This document shows positions 44,786-56,470 of a DNA stretch of 64,000 nucleotides, one piece after another. A model generated the notes under the pieces. The model did no database searches and was not told the DNA's origin. It worked only from the letters and a program-made list of their open reading frames with translations. The translations under genes and the position numbers were made by a program. This DNA is from Colius striatus. Lineage: Eukaryota; Chordata; Aves; Coliiformes; Coliidae. The stretch is from the NCBI RefSeq assembly GCF_028858725.1, contig NC_084790.1, positions 6,474,169 to 6,538,168 on the forward strand, in the 5' to 3' direction. Position 1 is the first letter of the stretch; the number at the start of each line of letters is the position of its first letter.

Positions 44786-47155
44786 GGCAGGCTGAGTTGA
44801 GAAGATGGCATGTTTCCAAGCTGTCCTAAGGAGAGCTGCGTGCGATGGCAGAGAGAGAGGCTGGGACTGTCCAGGGGGGTGGGGGAGGACACCAAGGGGG
44901 CAAATGTTCCATCTCTAACACCTGCACCCCACAAGGAAAATGGGGGTTCATCCGACCCACCTCGTGCTACCGTACACTGCAACCTTCTGGTTTGCATTTC
45001 CAAAGCTTGGACAAGCTTTGAAACTCCTCTGAGAGCAAGGAGCATCAATCCAATGGCGGTCAGCCCAGCCAGCATCACCCTGCTGCTGCCTGTGGCATCA
45101 GTCACATGGGTACAAATGAAATGAGATGTAACTTTGACCTGGGGATAGCTCAGAGTTGCTCACCACCATCAATCAGCCCACTGGGCTCTGTAGCATCTGG
45201 CACATCATTTGGTGAAGGAGTGCTGGAGAAGGCAATGTTACCTATGCAGCCCCAATGCTGGGAGCATTGTCACTGGAACCAGCTGCTCACAGGACCTCCA
45301 GTCAAGTGTAATGGGGAAGGTGCTCTTGAGCCCATACTGCATCCTGGGGGGTCTGCACCTGGGAGTTCCTCACACGAAGGATGCAGCTCTCCTGCAGCTG
45401 TCATTTCAGGATATTTGTAGTCCCATCTAAGGGATGGAGACAGTTGGTGCCAGGGAGAGGCTTGGCCACAGCTGAGCTGTGGAAACGTTTGGAGAAGCAT
45501 GCAGAAAGAGACCTCCTGGTGCTTTGACCCAAGGGGGCACCTCAGTCTTGGCCGGTCTTCTTCCAAACCTGTTCTTGCTTTGCACAAGCAGCCCATCGTT
45601 CAAAATATCATCAGGTTCTCGATGATGAACTTTTAAGAAGCAGAGATCCCTTTGTGTCTCTGTGGGACTTCCTTACCCCAGTACCTGCACCACCTGCTGA
45701 ACTTTTGTGGCCCTTGTGGCCACTCTTGTCTGCAGGCTCCATGGGCCATGGTCAGCCTGAGGAAGGATGTAGATCCTGCCTGGTGGAGCTCACCCTGGGG
45801 TCTTGTCCTGTCCTGAGTGAACGTTGGTACATGTCTGATGATGAGCCCTTGGGCTTTTGTTATGACACAGCGATGCTCTCCCAGCCTGGCTACCATGGAG
45901 AAGCCACTGGGGCCAGCCAGAGCCTGTGGAAATGCACGGGGCTCCTGGCTGTCTGGGACCATCTGCACCAGTGAGGACAAGCCCTCTGTGGTGGAATGGA
46001 TCCTGGGACAGAGCCCAGTTCTCCAGCTTCCCCTTCAAAGGGAAATGCAGGATCATCCACCTCACCAGCTTCCTGCTCCCGTGCCCTGTCCTGTTGCTCA
46101 GATGCAGCGTCAGCTGAACCCAGCTCACAGCTGCGTGTGTGTAGACCTGCACCCCTGGTCCGTGGGCTCTCTCCATGGTGGTTCTGCCCAGTCTTTTCTC
46201 CTTGCCTTTTCCTTTTTTTCTCTATATGAACAGGTTTGGATTAGACAAGACCGTCCTGAATGTACACAACGCCTCTGCCTGTGCACAGATACACAGGAGA
46301 ATACTGAGATTCCACAACAGTTTTCACGTGATCTGACCAGACTAGTACAAGGTTAATTAAAAACCCCATTGTTTAAATGCATTTTCATCAGAAGAAGTGT
46401 AAAAATGCCTCTGCAAGAATCTCTGACAGAACTTTTCAAAGATAGTGTACTTTACATGGCAAAGCACAATTAGACACAGTCAAATATTGTCCTGGTTAAA
46501 GACTATCAATTTTCCTTACATTTGTCATGAATTAATTTTTTCTGGCTATATCAACAGTGTTTCTTTTATAAATACAACTGGCTCCTTCACATTGAAAAAT
46601 TAAATTTGCTTTGATAATGAACTGAGGTGCTAATAATCGTTTTGCAATGCAAAAAAGTGCAATTACCGGCTGCCACGCCACTGCAGTGCCACAGCCAGCT
46701 GTAGCTGAAAGCCTGCCTCAGTACCTGTGGACACAGTGAAGACAGTCAGGACTTACTCAGGGTGGCAGAGACAAAACCTGCACTGGATGGAGAGGAGAGC
46801 AGTGCCGTGGCCGTGGGGCTGCGGGTGCTCAACTGGTCTCTGCATCTGCCAGTGCCACTAGGCAGGGGCTGGCAGGGCTGTGCCATGTCTCTTGTGAGCT
46901 GGACTCTGGTTTGCCATGGCCACCTGTCCAGGGCACACACAAGTTGGGCACTAAAGCCCTTTCTCTCACCTACGTAGAAGACAGAAATGCAGAGGCCCTT
47001 AGGTCTCACCAAAGATGAGGAGGGGCGGTATGGTCAGCACACAGCGTCCACTTTAGGTTGCAGTTCCCAGGTTTAGGTGAGGCAGTTTAAAAACATCTTT
47101 GAATGTGTGAGTGTGCATTAAAAAAATACAGCTCAGTGTTGTCTTTGTTCTTTTC

Positions 47156-47768
47156 ACAGAATCTCAAGGACTGGAAGGGGCCTTGAGAAATCATCCAGTC
47201 CAACCCCCCTGCCAGAGCAGGACCACTTAGAGCAGGGCACACAGGAACTCAGCCAGGTGGGTTTTGAATGTTCCCAGAGAAGGAGACTCCACAACCCATC
47301 CGGGCAGCCTGTTCCAGTGCTCCATCACCCCCACAGGGAAGAAATTCTTCCTATTTCTTTGGAACCTCTTAGGTTCCAGCTTGTACCTGTTGCCCCTTGT
47401 CCTGTCACTGGACAGAGAACAGCCTGGCTCCATCCTCCTGACACCCACCCTTTATGTATTTGTAAACATTAAATGAGGTCACCCCTCAGTGTTCTCCAAG
47501 CTGAAGAGCCCCAGCTCCCTCTCACAATATTCCAGATGTGGTCTCACAGGGGCAGAGTAGAGGGGGAGGAGAACCTCTCTTGACCTACCGCCCACAGCCC
47601 TTCTAACACACCCCAGGATGCCATTGGCCTTCTTGGCCACACATTGCTGGCTCATGCTCATCCTGCTGCCCACCAGGACCCCCAGGTCCTTTTCCCTTAC
47701 ACTACTCTCTAACAGTTAATTCCCCAGCCTGTACTGGTACACGGGATTCTTCTTTCCCAGATGTAGGA
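47156..47768 (-). mobile_element. CR1 LINE, 3' 600 bp
   Basis: Antisense CR1 starting at CACAGAATCTCAAGGACTGG with CATCCAGTCCAACCCCCCTG, then TTGTCCTGTCACTGGACAGA, GATGCCATTGGCCTTCTTGG and, at the far end, CCCCAGCCTGTACTGGTACA. It is 5'-truncated with no intact frame. Confidence 0.93.
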
Positions 47769-50700
47769 AAGTAAATCATTAAAGGAAATATTATCAGACA
47801 AAATGAAAATCCACGTTGCGTAGAAAGTCCAGCAGGAATTGAGTAGAAACCTCTTAACACACGAGCTGAGAGGGGTAGGAAGAGGATAAAGCTCTCCTTG
47901 TTCTCCTTCAGCATGTGCTGAATTTCCCTTACAGTGGAGATTTGAGAGCCAATGTTGTGTCTGAGTCCTAAAGAACAGGGTAAAAATTAATCTTTTTCAG
48001 GGTGTAGTGATGAGGAAGCAACACCACTGGAGACAGGCTTTCATGGTGATATCAGTACTCCTGCTTCAGCATTGCTTTAGAAAGTGCACCCACTGACACT
48101 TCAGCATCACCTCATCCATGTGGGCAGCTTCCCTCACTCATACTTCATCAGCCTGATGCATTTGTTGCTGTGTTTATTACCTCTTGCAGAACAAGAGGTT
48201 CCCTCCCGGAGAACACCTGAGGAGGCTTATGCCACAACACCAAGAAAAGGGACAGGGACTAATACAGACTTTGCATTTCAATTCACTTCTCTGATTATCT
48301 TCCAAAACCATGCACACACTGTGAGCTAATTCAGCCACAAGTCCACCAGAAATCTTTCTGTGGGGGCTGGATCGTGCCCTTTGCACACCTGACAGAGAGC
48401 AGGTGGCAGGAGCACCCATCAGAGTGGATGAGGAGGAAGAAATTCCTTTACACAAAAAGCAAACCCTATTCTGGGAAGGAGCCTGTCTCTGGTGTGAGCT
48501 AGTGACTAGCTAGCAGGAGAGTACAGTCCTGGCTAAAAGCTGCTTGTGCAATAGGGCAGTGCAAACACACCCTCCCTTGCAGATCTGGCCTGTGACTGTC
48601 TCTGACCAATGGTTCAGGTAAACTGAACCTTGGACTGGCTTTTGTGCTGGTTTGCTCACAGGGCAAAACCTTGGTGCTCTTGGAAAAGCTGTTCAGTGAA
48701 GTGTGGGATGGTGCAAGATCTGTTGGCAAGAGTGGGAATGTCCTGAGGCTTGCTGGTCTGCAAAGTCGCCACAGGCAAGACCTTAGTTGTCAGGGCTGGG
48801 TCTGGGGAAGCAAAACGTCAGAGGAGGACAGTTAATTTTGCCCTGCCCTCTGCGGGCACCACAGCTGCAATTACACTCACTGCTTGCTGGGATCAGCTCA
48901 ACAGCTCATCTGGCGAATCCTGACCCCAACTCTGCTGCCTCTGGAAGAAGAGCAGAGATCTGTGCCCTCATGGGACAAATCCACCACAGCAAATCTGACA
49001 GAAAGCAGCCCCAAAGCAGGATGGCTTCCAGGCCTTCTGCCTTACTGTCATGGGATGCAACCACAGCTGTCTCTCACTGCTCCTACGTCTCGGAGCAGCA
49101 TCTTCCATGCTCCCACCAGTTCCCAGGCAGGTGCCATGGCTGGGCAGCTGCCCTCCCACCGTGCAATGCCACCCCATGAATCCTGCCCATCTGCATGCCA
49201 CGGCTCCTTCCTCCCTGCCACCTCTGCCAGGATGGACAACACCAACCATGCTGGCAAACACGGGTGCTGGGGCCTGAGCCTGCACTTCCACGCTTGCAGT
49301 ACGTGGGGTGGGAATGCGTGAGCCTCCTGCTCAGTTGCTCTGGTGCTGGTGGATAAAGCTGGACACAAGGTCCTGTATGCCTGGCAGAGACCAGAGCTGG
49401 TACTTCTCTTCCCCACTGAGATCAGGGCTACTGCCTTAACACAAAATGAGGCATTGGTCAGAAGAATTGGCCTTAGGGTTTCCAGAGTGAGGAGGGAACT
49501 GTCCTATGAGCTGTGTTTATGATGGCCAAAGCCAGAGAGCTCTGTGCAGCAAGCTGCAGCAAGTGAAAACTCAGTCACACTCTGCATGTGACCCACAGCA
49601 AGAGACTGTGTCTTGGCAAAGATTGAAGGACCTAAGCTCCACGTGCTCTGCCAAGCTTGCTGAGCCAGCAGTGAAGGAGATGCACCTCCTTGCCTGGGGG
49701 AAGAAGGGTGGTTTTAGAGGTGACAGAGGCCATACCTGTGCTTAGTTCCTGGCTGTGCAGCAGGTCTTGGGTACACGTGTCCAACAAAATGAGTGATCGC
49801 TGTTCCATCCTCAGTCCATCAGCCTGTATCTCCTCAGCGCCAGGACACTCCACTCCATCTGCCCCACTGCAGCCTCTGCCTGGGCAGGACTGTGACACGG
49901 CTCCACGCTGTAGTGGCCCAGTGTCATGGGGAGCTCAGGAACCAACACTTTGCTGCAGAGACCCCCTGGGGCAAATGCCTTCACCATCTGTCTGACAGCC
50001 CAGGTGTCAGCCTGGAGAGCTGCGGTGTCCAAGGCAGAGTGCGTAGCTCTGCTGCTGGAGGAGCAGTGCCAGCCTGGGGGAGAAGCACACCCTGGTCAGA
50101 CCAGCATGGGCCCCCTGCACCGCTGGAGCAGCACTGTGTGGTGGGGGAAGCCCCAAAGTTTGGCCCTGCCCTCAGCAGGATGCTGCTCATGCCTAGTGAT
50201 TCCCTGATGATCTGTCTGGAGACCCACATGGTGTTGTGACATGGGAGCAGATCACCTTTCTACAAGGGGTCTCAGACCCTCCTCTGGGGTCGTGCACAAG
50301 GGCTGAAGGCCCAGAGGTGCGTGGGGCTGCTCTTGGTGCCTGCACTGCTGGTCACTGCTCCCAGGGCTGTGGTGCAGTGTGGCCGAGTAGCTCAGACATC
50401 CTTGGCTAAACGACTTTCCCAGCACATTCAGCAATAGCTCATGCCTGAGAGATTGGTATTTCCAGGCAGACTTTAGAGAAAGAAAGCTTCAAGGAGCAGC
50501 CAGCACTCTGTTCTGCTGTGTTTCAAAGACATGTTTAATTCCTTTCCAGGGCGTGCTGCTATGCTGCAGAGATGTTACACCTCAAATCACAGCATTCCTT
50601 CCTTCCTCAACCTTTCTGTGTAGTGGCTGCAACAAATGATAGACTGAATACTCTCTTCTCCCCTCTTCACTCCTGGGACACCTGCCCCCATTATCAAACA

Positions 50701-51629
50701 AGACGCTGACCTTTTGATTCATCCATCTTGTCTCCTCCATAGAGTCTGAGCTGAGCTGTGGCCCTTTATTTATTCACGCAATGTAGGTTTCCTCATGCTG
50801 CTTCCCCAGTGCACATCAACTGTGACCTCGAGACACTATCCTCTCCTGGGATAAGCATGTTTTTCAGTCCTAGGCATCTCTGGAGTAAAGACTGACAGTT
50901 CTTTAAAGGAGGGTAAAAAAAAGCAGATGGGAGGAATGACAGGCTGAAGTACATTCTGGTTTAATAGGATAAAACGGAGCCTGATGAAAGTGACTCAGTC
51001 TGAAAGTCACCTGGTCCAGAACAGGATTTTAATACAGTGCTTTCCTTTAACTAGTGTCTCATGTGGCAGTATTTTTGCTGATGGAAAATGCATCACTCCT
51101 TTGCACCATTTTCTTTATCCTGTCCTCAGCTAATGCAAAACTAACTTTGACTGTAAAATTTATCAGCTACTAGACTGAAGCCTTTAGACATTTAGTTTTG
51201 AGCAGCACCAGAGACCTGGGAGTGGAGTCCACCACACTGGCACACAGACCAGATGCTTGGTTGTGCTTTTCCAGCAGGTAAGTGGAGAGGACTTCCTGAC
51301 TGGTTTAAAGCAGAGTTGAATGACCTGGGGGAGAGATTCGCTGAGTGTACACCATGGGACTCTAGGGCTGGTAATGTGTCTGCAAGTGAGGGTCCTGCTG
51401 CAGCCTTGGCATGCTGGTGAGAGGCAACACCATGCCAAGGTGTTGCCTCACTGCATCTTGTTGCTGTCATGAGCAAGAAGGCTCCAGCACCCAGTCTGAG
51501 GGAAGGATTTGAAGCTGGAGTGGAGGTTGCTGCGAGATATGGAGCACTGAGTTTCAGGTACCTGAGCACTACTTTGGGTTGGGGAGCAGCTGCTGAAGAC
51601 AGGGCAGTTCCTGCAGCCTGTGGGATGTA
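47769..51629. other. Intergenic sequence, nothing recognised
   Basis: No exon with homology I can recognise, no RNA gene and no clear repeat family. Open frames up to about 148 codons overlap on opposite strands. Confidence 0.5.
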
Positions 51630-51676
51630 TGAGCCTTGGTTGAGGTCCCTTCCACCCCCCTGAGATTCTGTGATTC
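51630..51676 (+). mobile_element. CR1 3' terminal stub
   Basis: Only the last 45 bases of a CR1 are visible: TTGAGGTCCCTTCCACCCCC followed by TGAGATTCTGTGATTCT. Too short for subfamily assignment. Confidence 0.6.
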
Positions 51677-54149
51677 TCCTGCCCTCCATTCCAGCAGTGC
51701 AGGACCAGGCTGCTGAGAGACCTCTGAGGAAAGGGACCTCAGCAGCCCACCACTTCAGCTTGTTCAACCATCTCTGTCATCTCTGGCAGATGTTTAACTC
51801 TTCCCTGAAACCCAGCAGTAGGACTGCACACTCTTCTCAGACAACCTGTTGCAGTCCTCTGTCATCTTTACCTTTTTGAGGTCTTTTCCCTTACCTGTTT
51901 CAGCTACAGCTTTACTTCTGTTCTTTAAGCACACGCTTTGTGTCCTACTCACCCCTGTGCTAAGAACAGTCATTTTCCTTCACACCTTATTTACCCAGCT
52001 ACTTTTCTCCAGGAAAAAAAAACCAGAACAGGCTCATCCTTTCCTTGCTAGCTGCATTTTCTGGACCCTCTGATTCTTCCCTGATTTCTCTGGTGGGCTT
52101 CTACACCTTGCTGTTCAAAGCCTGATATAAGTCAGCATTCAAGCTGGCGTTCTAACCTGCCATGACCAAAGTGGTCTTGTGGTTATTGCTCCAGTTTGTC
52201 TGTGTTGCTGCAGTAGTTGGTTTCTTTTACCACAGCTTTGGTGCCTCACGTTCAGCTTGGGGGCTGCACTGCAGTACTGCTCCCTGGTCAGTCAGATCCT
52301 GGCCTTCACTTGTGAGGTGAGGAGCAAGTTCCTTCACCCAGCTCCCATCTGCTTCCAAGTCTTGTTGTTTTCTCTTCTTCTCTTGGTCCCAAACACCCTG
52401 CTCTCTCTGTGCTCTGTGCTCACTGTCTTGCAACCCGAAGCTACAGACATCAGAGCAAAAGCCACGTTTGATAACTGCAGGCCCAGAATGTTGAAGTACT
52501 TGGGGGGAAGCCAGGGATGTTTCTACCACCAATGTGTCATCTGGTGCTTGTAACAGTCACTGGTAGTGACAGGCAGGACTCACCATCTACAGCCAGGCAT
52601 CCGTGGGCTTCACCCAAGCACTTGTTGAAGTTAGCTGGTCTAAACTTTCCAGCCTTAGCTTCCCAAGACAACACAGTCTTTTCCTCACCAGCACACAACT
52701 GATTTTGAAAAATCCCACTGAAGAGTCCAAGTTGAAACATTCTTGACTGATGCCACTGAGCACCTTTAGGACTTCTGTCTGCCTTAACTCCTGCCACAGT
52801 GGCCAGACACCTTACTTTTAGAAGAGGACTCAGGAGAAACTGTGACTTACTCCACACCTGACCAGCATGTGACGTTGCACACAGGCAATGAGCTGATCTG
52901 TCACTCTTCTTACAGCAGCCTCACCAGCACAGCAATACTGACATTGTTAGGTGTCCTGGTGCTGAGTGATTTCAGCATCTATAATTTTTCTACTGCTAAT
53001 GTTGCCTCTAATATCGGCTGCAAAATAATGCATCATCACACAGCCATCACCTAATGCCTGCAGGAGAAGTTAATTGCATTTCTTATCTCCTTGCAGGTTC
53101 CTTTGAAAATGAGGAAGAGGATGGTGGGCAGCCAGAGTTAGAGACTCAGCAGAAGTCACTGTGGGAAACCTTTCCAGAGCGTGCTATCCCAGTGGCCATG
53201 AGAATAATGGTCTTCACCTCTAAGAGTGACTGTCTTACTTCTTCCACAGCACACCACACTGCACCCGAAAAGCACCTCACAGACAGAGAGATGGGTCAGT
53301 CATCTTTTCTTAGATGCTATTGCAGCTCACACTTCTCTCCTTGGCCTCTTGCACGTTGTAGAAGAGCTGCTTCTGTTTTGGGGAAGTGAAGCAGAAAACT
53401 ATCTGCTCCTGAAGTTCTTCAGTAAATGAGAGGCATGGAGGATCTGAAAACTCTCCCACACACGGACCAGTCCTTACCATGCTACTGTACAGTAAAGAGA
53501 ATGGTGAGGCCACAGTTTCACTGAGGCATTTTTACCTTAAAAAATCCCCTAAACCTACTGGATATTAACTTGAAAGTCAGTGGAGAAGAGTTCTGAGAGG
53601 CAAGATTGCCAAAAATCTGCCTAACCACAGGTTACGAGTGTTGTCCATTCCCTATTATTGTATTTCTGTGCTTTGTAGTTATCCCTGGAGCTGTTAACAG
53701 CCACTAGGATGCAATTGTCTGAAAGCAGTCACACAGTCACCCTTTAAGAGGGCAGAGATGTCCCATCCCTGCATGCTGTTGATGCACAGCGGGTACAGGC
53801 TTATCGCGTGTCCCCAGGCAAGAGCAACTCCTGACATCTCAGCCATTCACCTCTTGCAGGCAGAGAATCTAGTGCCTTTGGGAATCTCCTTCATCCTAAC
53901 ACTTGTGTCCAAGGAAGTTTTAGGGGCCACAAGAGCAAGAACACAGTCTCCTCAGCTCTTTAAAGAACGGTGCAGTTCCCGGAGAAGAGATTTACTCACC
54001 TCATGACAGCTGGCCAGACGACCATCTGATGCATCAGAAATGTTTGGATTGACAGTAGTAATCTAATCCTTCTCTACCTACCAGTCTACATGCTGGTTCA
54101 ACTAAAGGCTACTGGAGGCTTTTGCTCTAACAGAATGAGGTATTGATAA
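51677..54149. other. Intergenic sequence, nothing recognised
   Basis: No coding, RNA or repeat feature that I can support. The sequence at 52.9-53.1 kb is AT-richer. Confidence 0.5.
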
Positions 54150-54480
54150 GGAAGGTGCTCCAGTCCCCTGATCATCTTGGTGGCCCTGTGCTGGACTCTC
54201 TCTATAAGTTCTCTGTCACTCTTGAGATGCCCAGAACTGGACACAGGACTCCAGATGAGGCCTCACCAGGGCAGAGCAGAGGGGGAGCAGAACCTCCCTT
54301 AACCTGCTGCTGCCCACACTCTTCTTAATGCCCCCCAGGATGCCATTGGCTTCTTGGCCACGAGGGCACACTGCTGGCTCATGGTTAGTTTATTGTCAAC
54401 CAGCACTCCCAGGTCTCTCTCTGCAGAGCTGCTCTCCAGCAGGTCAATCCCTGATGCATGGGGTTTTTCCTCCAATGTCC
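54150..54480 (-). mobile_element. Internal CR1 LINE fragment
   Basis: Antisense CR1 with CCAGTCCCCTGATCATCTTG, then AGGATGCCATTGGCTTCTTG and CAACCAGCACTCCCAGGTCT. The 3' UTR and octamer tail are missing on the left and the sequence decays on the right, so both ends are lost. Confidence 0.88.
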
Positions 54481-55119
54481 TGGAGCTGTTTTTTATCGGG
54501 GCTAAACGTGATTTCCTTTTTCAGTATCAACACAAAATTTCCAATCAAGCAGTCATTGAAGTTAAGCAAAAATAAATTTCAGTTGCCAATAAAGACACAC
54601 TAAAGCAAAACTGGGCATTAGGTTCCCAAGTATTATGTAGGCATAGCTCTACTCCAAACACCTCTGAGATGAGTGATGCAGTCACTAAAATACCAGTGTT
54701 CTCACTGGCAACCTTGCCAAACAAAAAGTTGACGGATTTAGGGAGAATCAGCATGGAATACTATCGGCAGAATGATTTTTTCCCCCATTTCTCCTCATTT
54801 CCCCTCAGATACCCTTGCATTAGCACAGGTTACAAATGCTTTGTAATTTTAAAGCACTACAGTAGCCAAAGGCCCATTTCTCAGTAAGAACTAAGAGAGG
54901 ACATTCCCCTTTATGAAACTGTGCTGTTAGTTACCATCAGTGGCTTAGCCAAAGGAGTGGTACATCATATAGTAAGTCACGAATCCCTACAGATAATTTC
55001 TTTTTCCAAACCAGAACATCTCTTGCCAGAGGTGACGCAGTTCCACAACAGAAAAAAACAGAGAAAGATGCTGGTTTTAATCATGTTTGGTAATACAAGA
55101 AATTATAGAACAAACCTAC

Positions 55120-56036
55120 AATTTTAATATCCCCCACGCAAAGTTTTATTTGGCTCGTCCCTCCAATGAAGCATTCATTCTTGCAAAGCTTTAACAACAC
55201 ACTTGTTTAATTCCAGTGTACAAAAATAACTGTCTTTAAAAAAGTTACTAAATTTTAGCACGTCTGGAATCAAATGGTGGTTTTTCCTGTCATATCCTGC
55301 TATCTTTTCTCCAGAAACAACTTCCATGTCTAGGGCAACAAGGACATATTTAACTAGAGATGTAAACTCTGTTTTGTTCTCAGCAGCTCTCTCCTGCCCT
55401 GCTGACTGGTGGGCAGAGAGAGGGAGTAGAGCTCGTGCTGAGCTCAGCACCGAAAGCTGTGGCACTGAGGGTAACAGACCCACAGCACTGCACTGCAGCA
55501 CCGCAGGAGACTTGTCATGTCCCAAAGGGCAAGGCAACAACTTCGCAGCACCTTGCAGCAGGGACAGAAGTGAAAAGTGCCCAGCTGCACTGTTGAGAGG
55601 ACTGAGTGGTTTTATGTCCATGTCCCTGGTTACTGTCTTGCCCCCCCTAAATGAGAGCCTCTCCAGCATCAGCTCCCAAAGCAGATCCCACTCTGGTAGG
55701 TGCAGCAATATATCCCCATTGAAGAAAGAAAACCTACCAAATCCCCTTCCCCTGCTACCCTTTCCCCCCAAGCAAAGAAAATAAACTTACAGCCTATTCT
55801 GGGACTGTGTACAGCCAGTCCAGGCAAGAGCACTAAGTCCCACCTGTCAGGTGGGCAGCTCGGGACAGAGACAGCACTGCCTTCTGGGAACAGAGGTGGG
55901 CTCTGGGGGACTGACTGGGCACATCTGTCTGGGTGCAGGCATGGACTCGAGTGTGCTAAGAGAGGGACGAAAATAAACAGAAGGTCTGAACAGAGCTGGA
56001 GCCAATAAATGCTGGTGCCACCTATCTACTTCCTGA
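55120..56036 (-). other. ZCCHC7: Predicted ZCCHC7 3'UTR
   Basis: Sequence between the stop codon and the candidate poly(A) signals. It contains a 198-codon open frame (55771-55175) that is most likely fortuitous, because it lies entirely downstream of the ZCCHC7 stop and shows no domain. Confidence 0.5.
55145..55150 (-). terminator. ZCCHC7: Poly(A) signal AATAAA, candidate ZCCHC7 3' end
   Basis: The + strand reads TTTATT. It is a canonical hexamer on the gene strand about 890 bases beyond the ZCCHC7 stop, with a further ATTAAA at 55123-55128. It predicts a 3'UTR of about 0.9 kb covering 55120-56036. Confidence 0.5.
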
Positions 56037-56470
56037 TCACCAGGACTTCTGTTTGGACTTCTTCCTCCTCTGTTTTATGAGGAATAAATTATCATTCATA
56101 TCAGGACTAGTGCCCTTTTTCTTTTTCCATTTCTTCCTCCTTTCCTCCTGCACATGTGCAGTCTTACTGCCTGACAATGCCTGGAAAATGGACTTGTGAT
56201 GTCTTTTGCTGCCCTTCAGTGCTTGCTTTTTACACCCTCTAGGGAAGTCCTCCTCCAAATTCTGGCCAACTTCAGCACCATATCTGTGTTTCTCTTCTCT
56301 GTGTTTCTCTGCCCAGGACATCTTCCTCTTTTTGTGATACTCGCCATCTTTGTTATGTTTCCTGTGTTCTTTCCAAGGCTTGCTCTTTTTCTTATGGCTG
56401 TCCTCGACATGTTTTTCTTCCTGCCAAGGTGTCTCTGACTGTTCTGGTGTAAGGCCAGCTTCCTGTAGTT
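56037..56470 (-). CDS. ZCCHC7: ZCCHC7 terminal coding exon
   Basis: Acceptor TTTTACAG/AACTACAG. Encodes about 143 residues dominated by Lys, Arg, His and Glu (for example [14 protein letters not shown] and [10 protein letters not shown]), with EEDFPRG in the middle and [10 protein letters not shown] near the end. Length and lysine content fit the human C-terminus. Low-complexity basic tails of this type favour nucleolar localisation and RNA contact. Confidence 0.93.

Larger units (their letters stand above)
34611..47155. other. Gene-poor intergenic region
   Basis: No gene is recognised on either strand. Alternating GC-richer and AT-rich blocks occur. The AT-rich blocks at 39.2-39.7, 41.1-41.5, 43.4-43.6, 44.7-44.8 and 46.35-46.67 kb hold clustered TAAT and POU-like motifs and are noted separately as candidate regulatory elements. 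The longest open frame is 274 codons on the - strand at 40570-41394, with no domain recognised. Confidence 0.5.

Noticed and set aside
50381-50396. tRNA-like A-box (GGCCGAGTAGCTCAGA)
   Set aside because: No B-box (GGTTCGA-type) and no acceptor-stem pairing within the next 90 bases.
55175-55771. 198-codon minus-strand open frame
   Set aside because: It lies wholly downstream of the ZCCHC7 stop codon, before its poly(A) signals, and has no recognisable domain.
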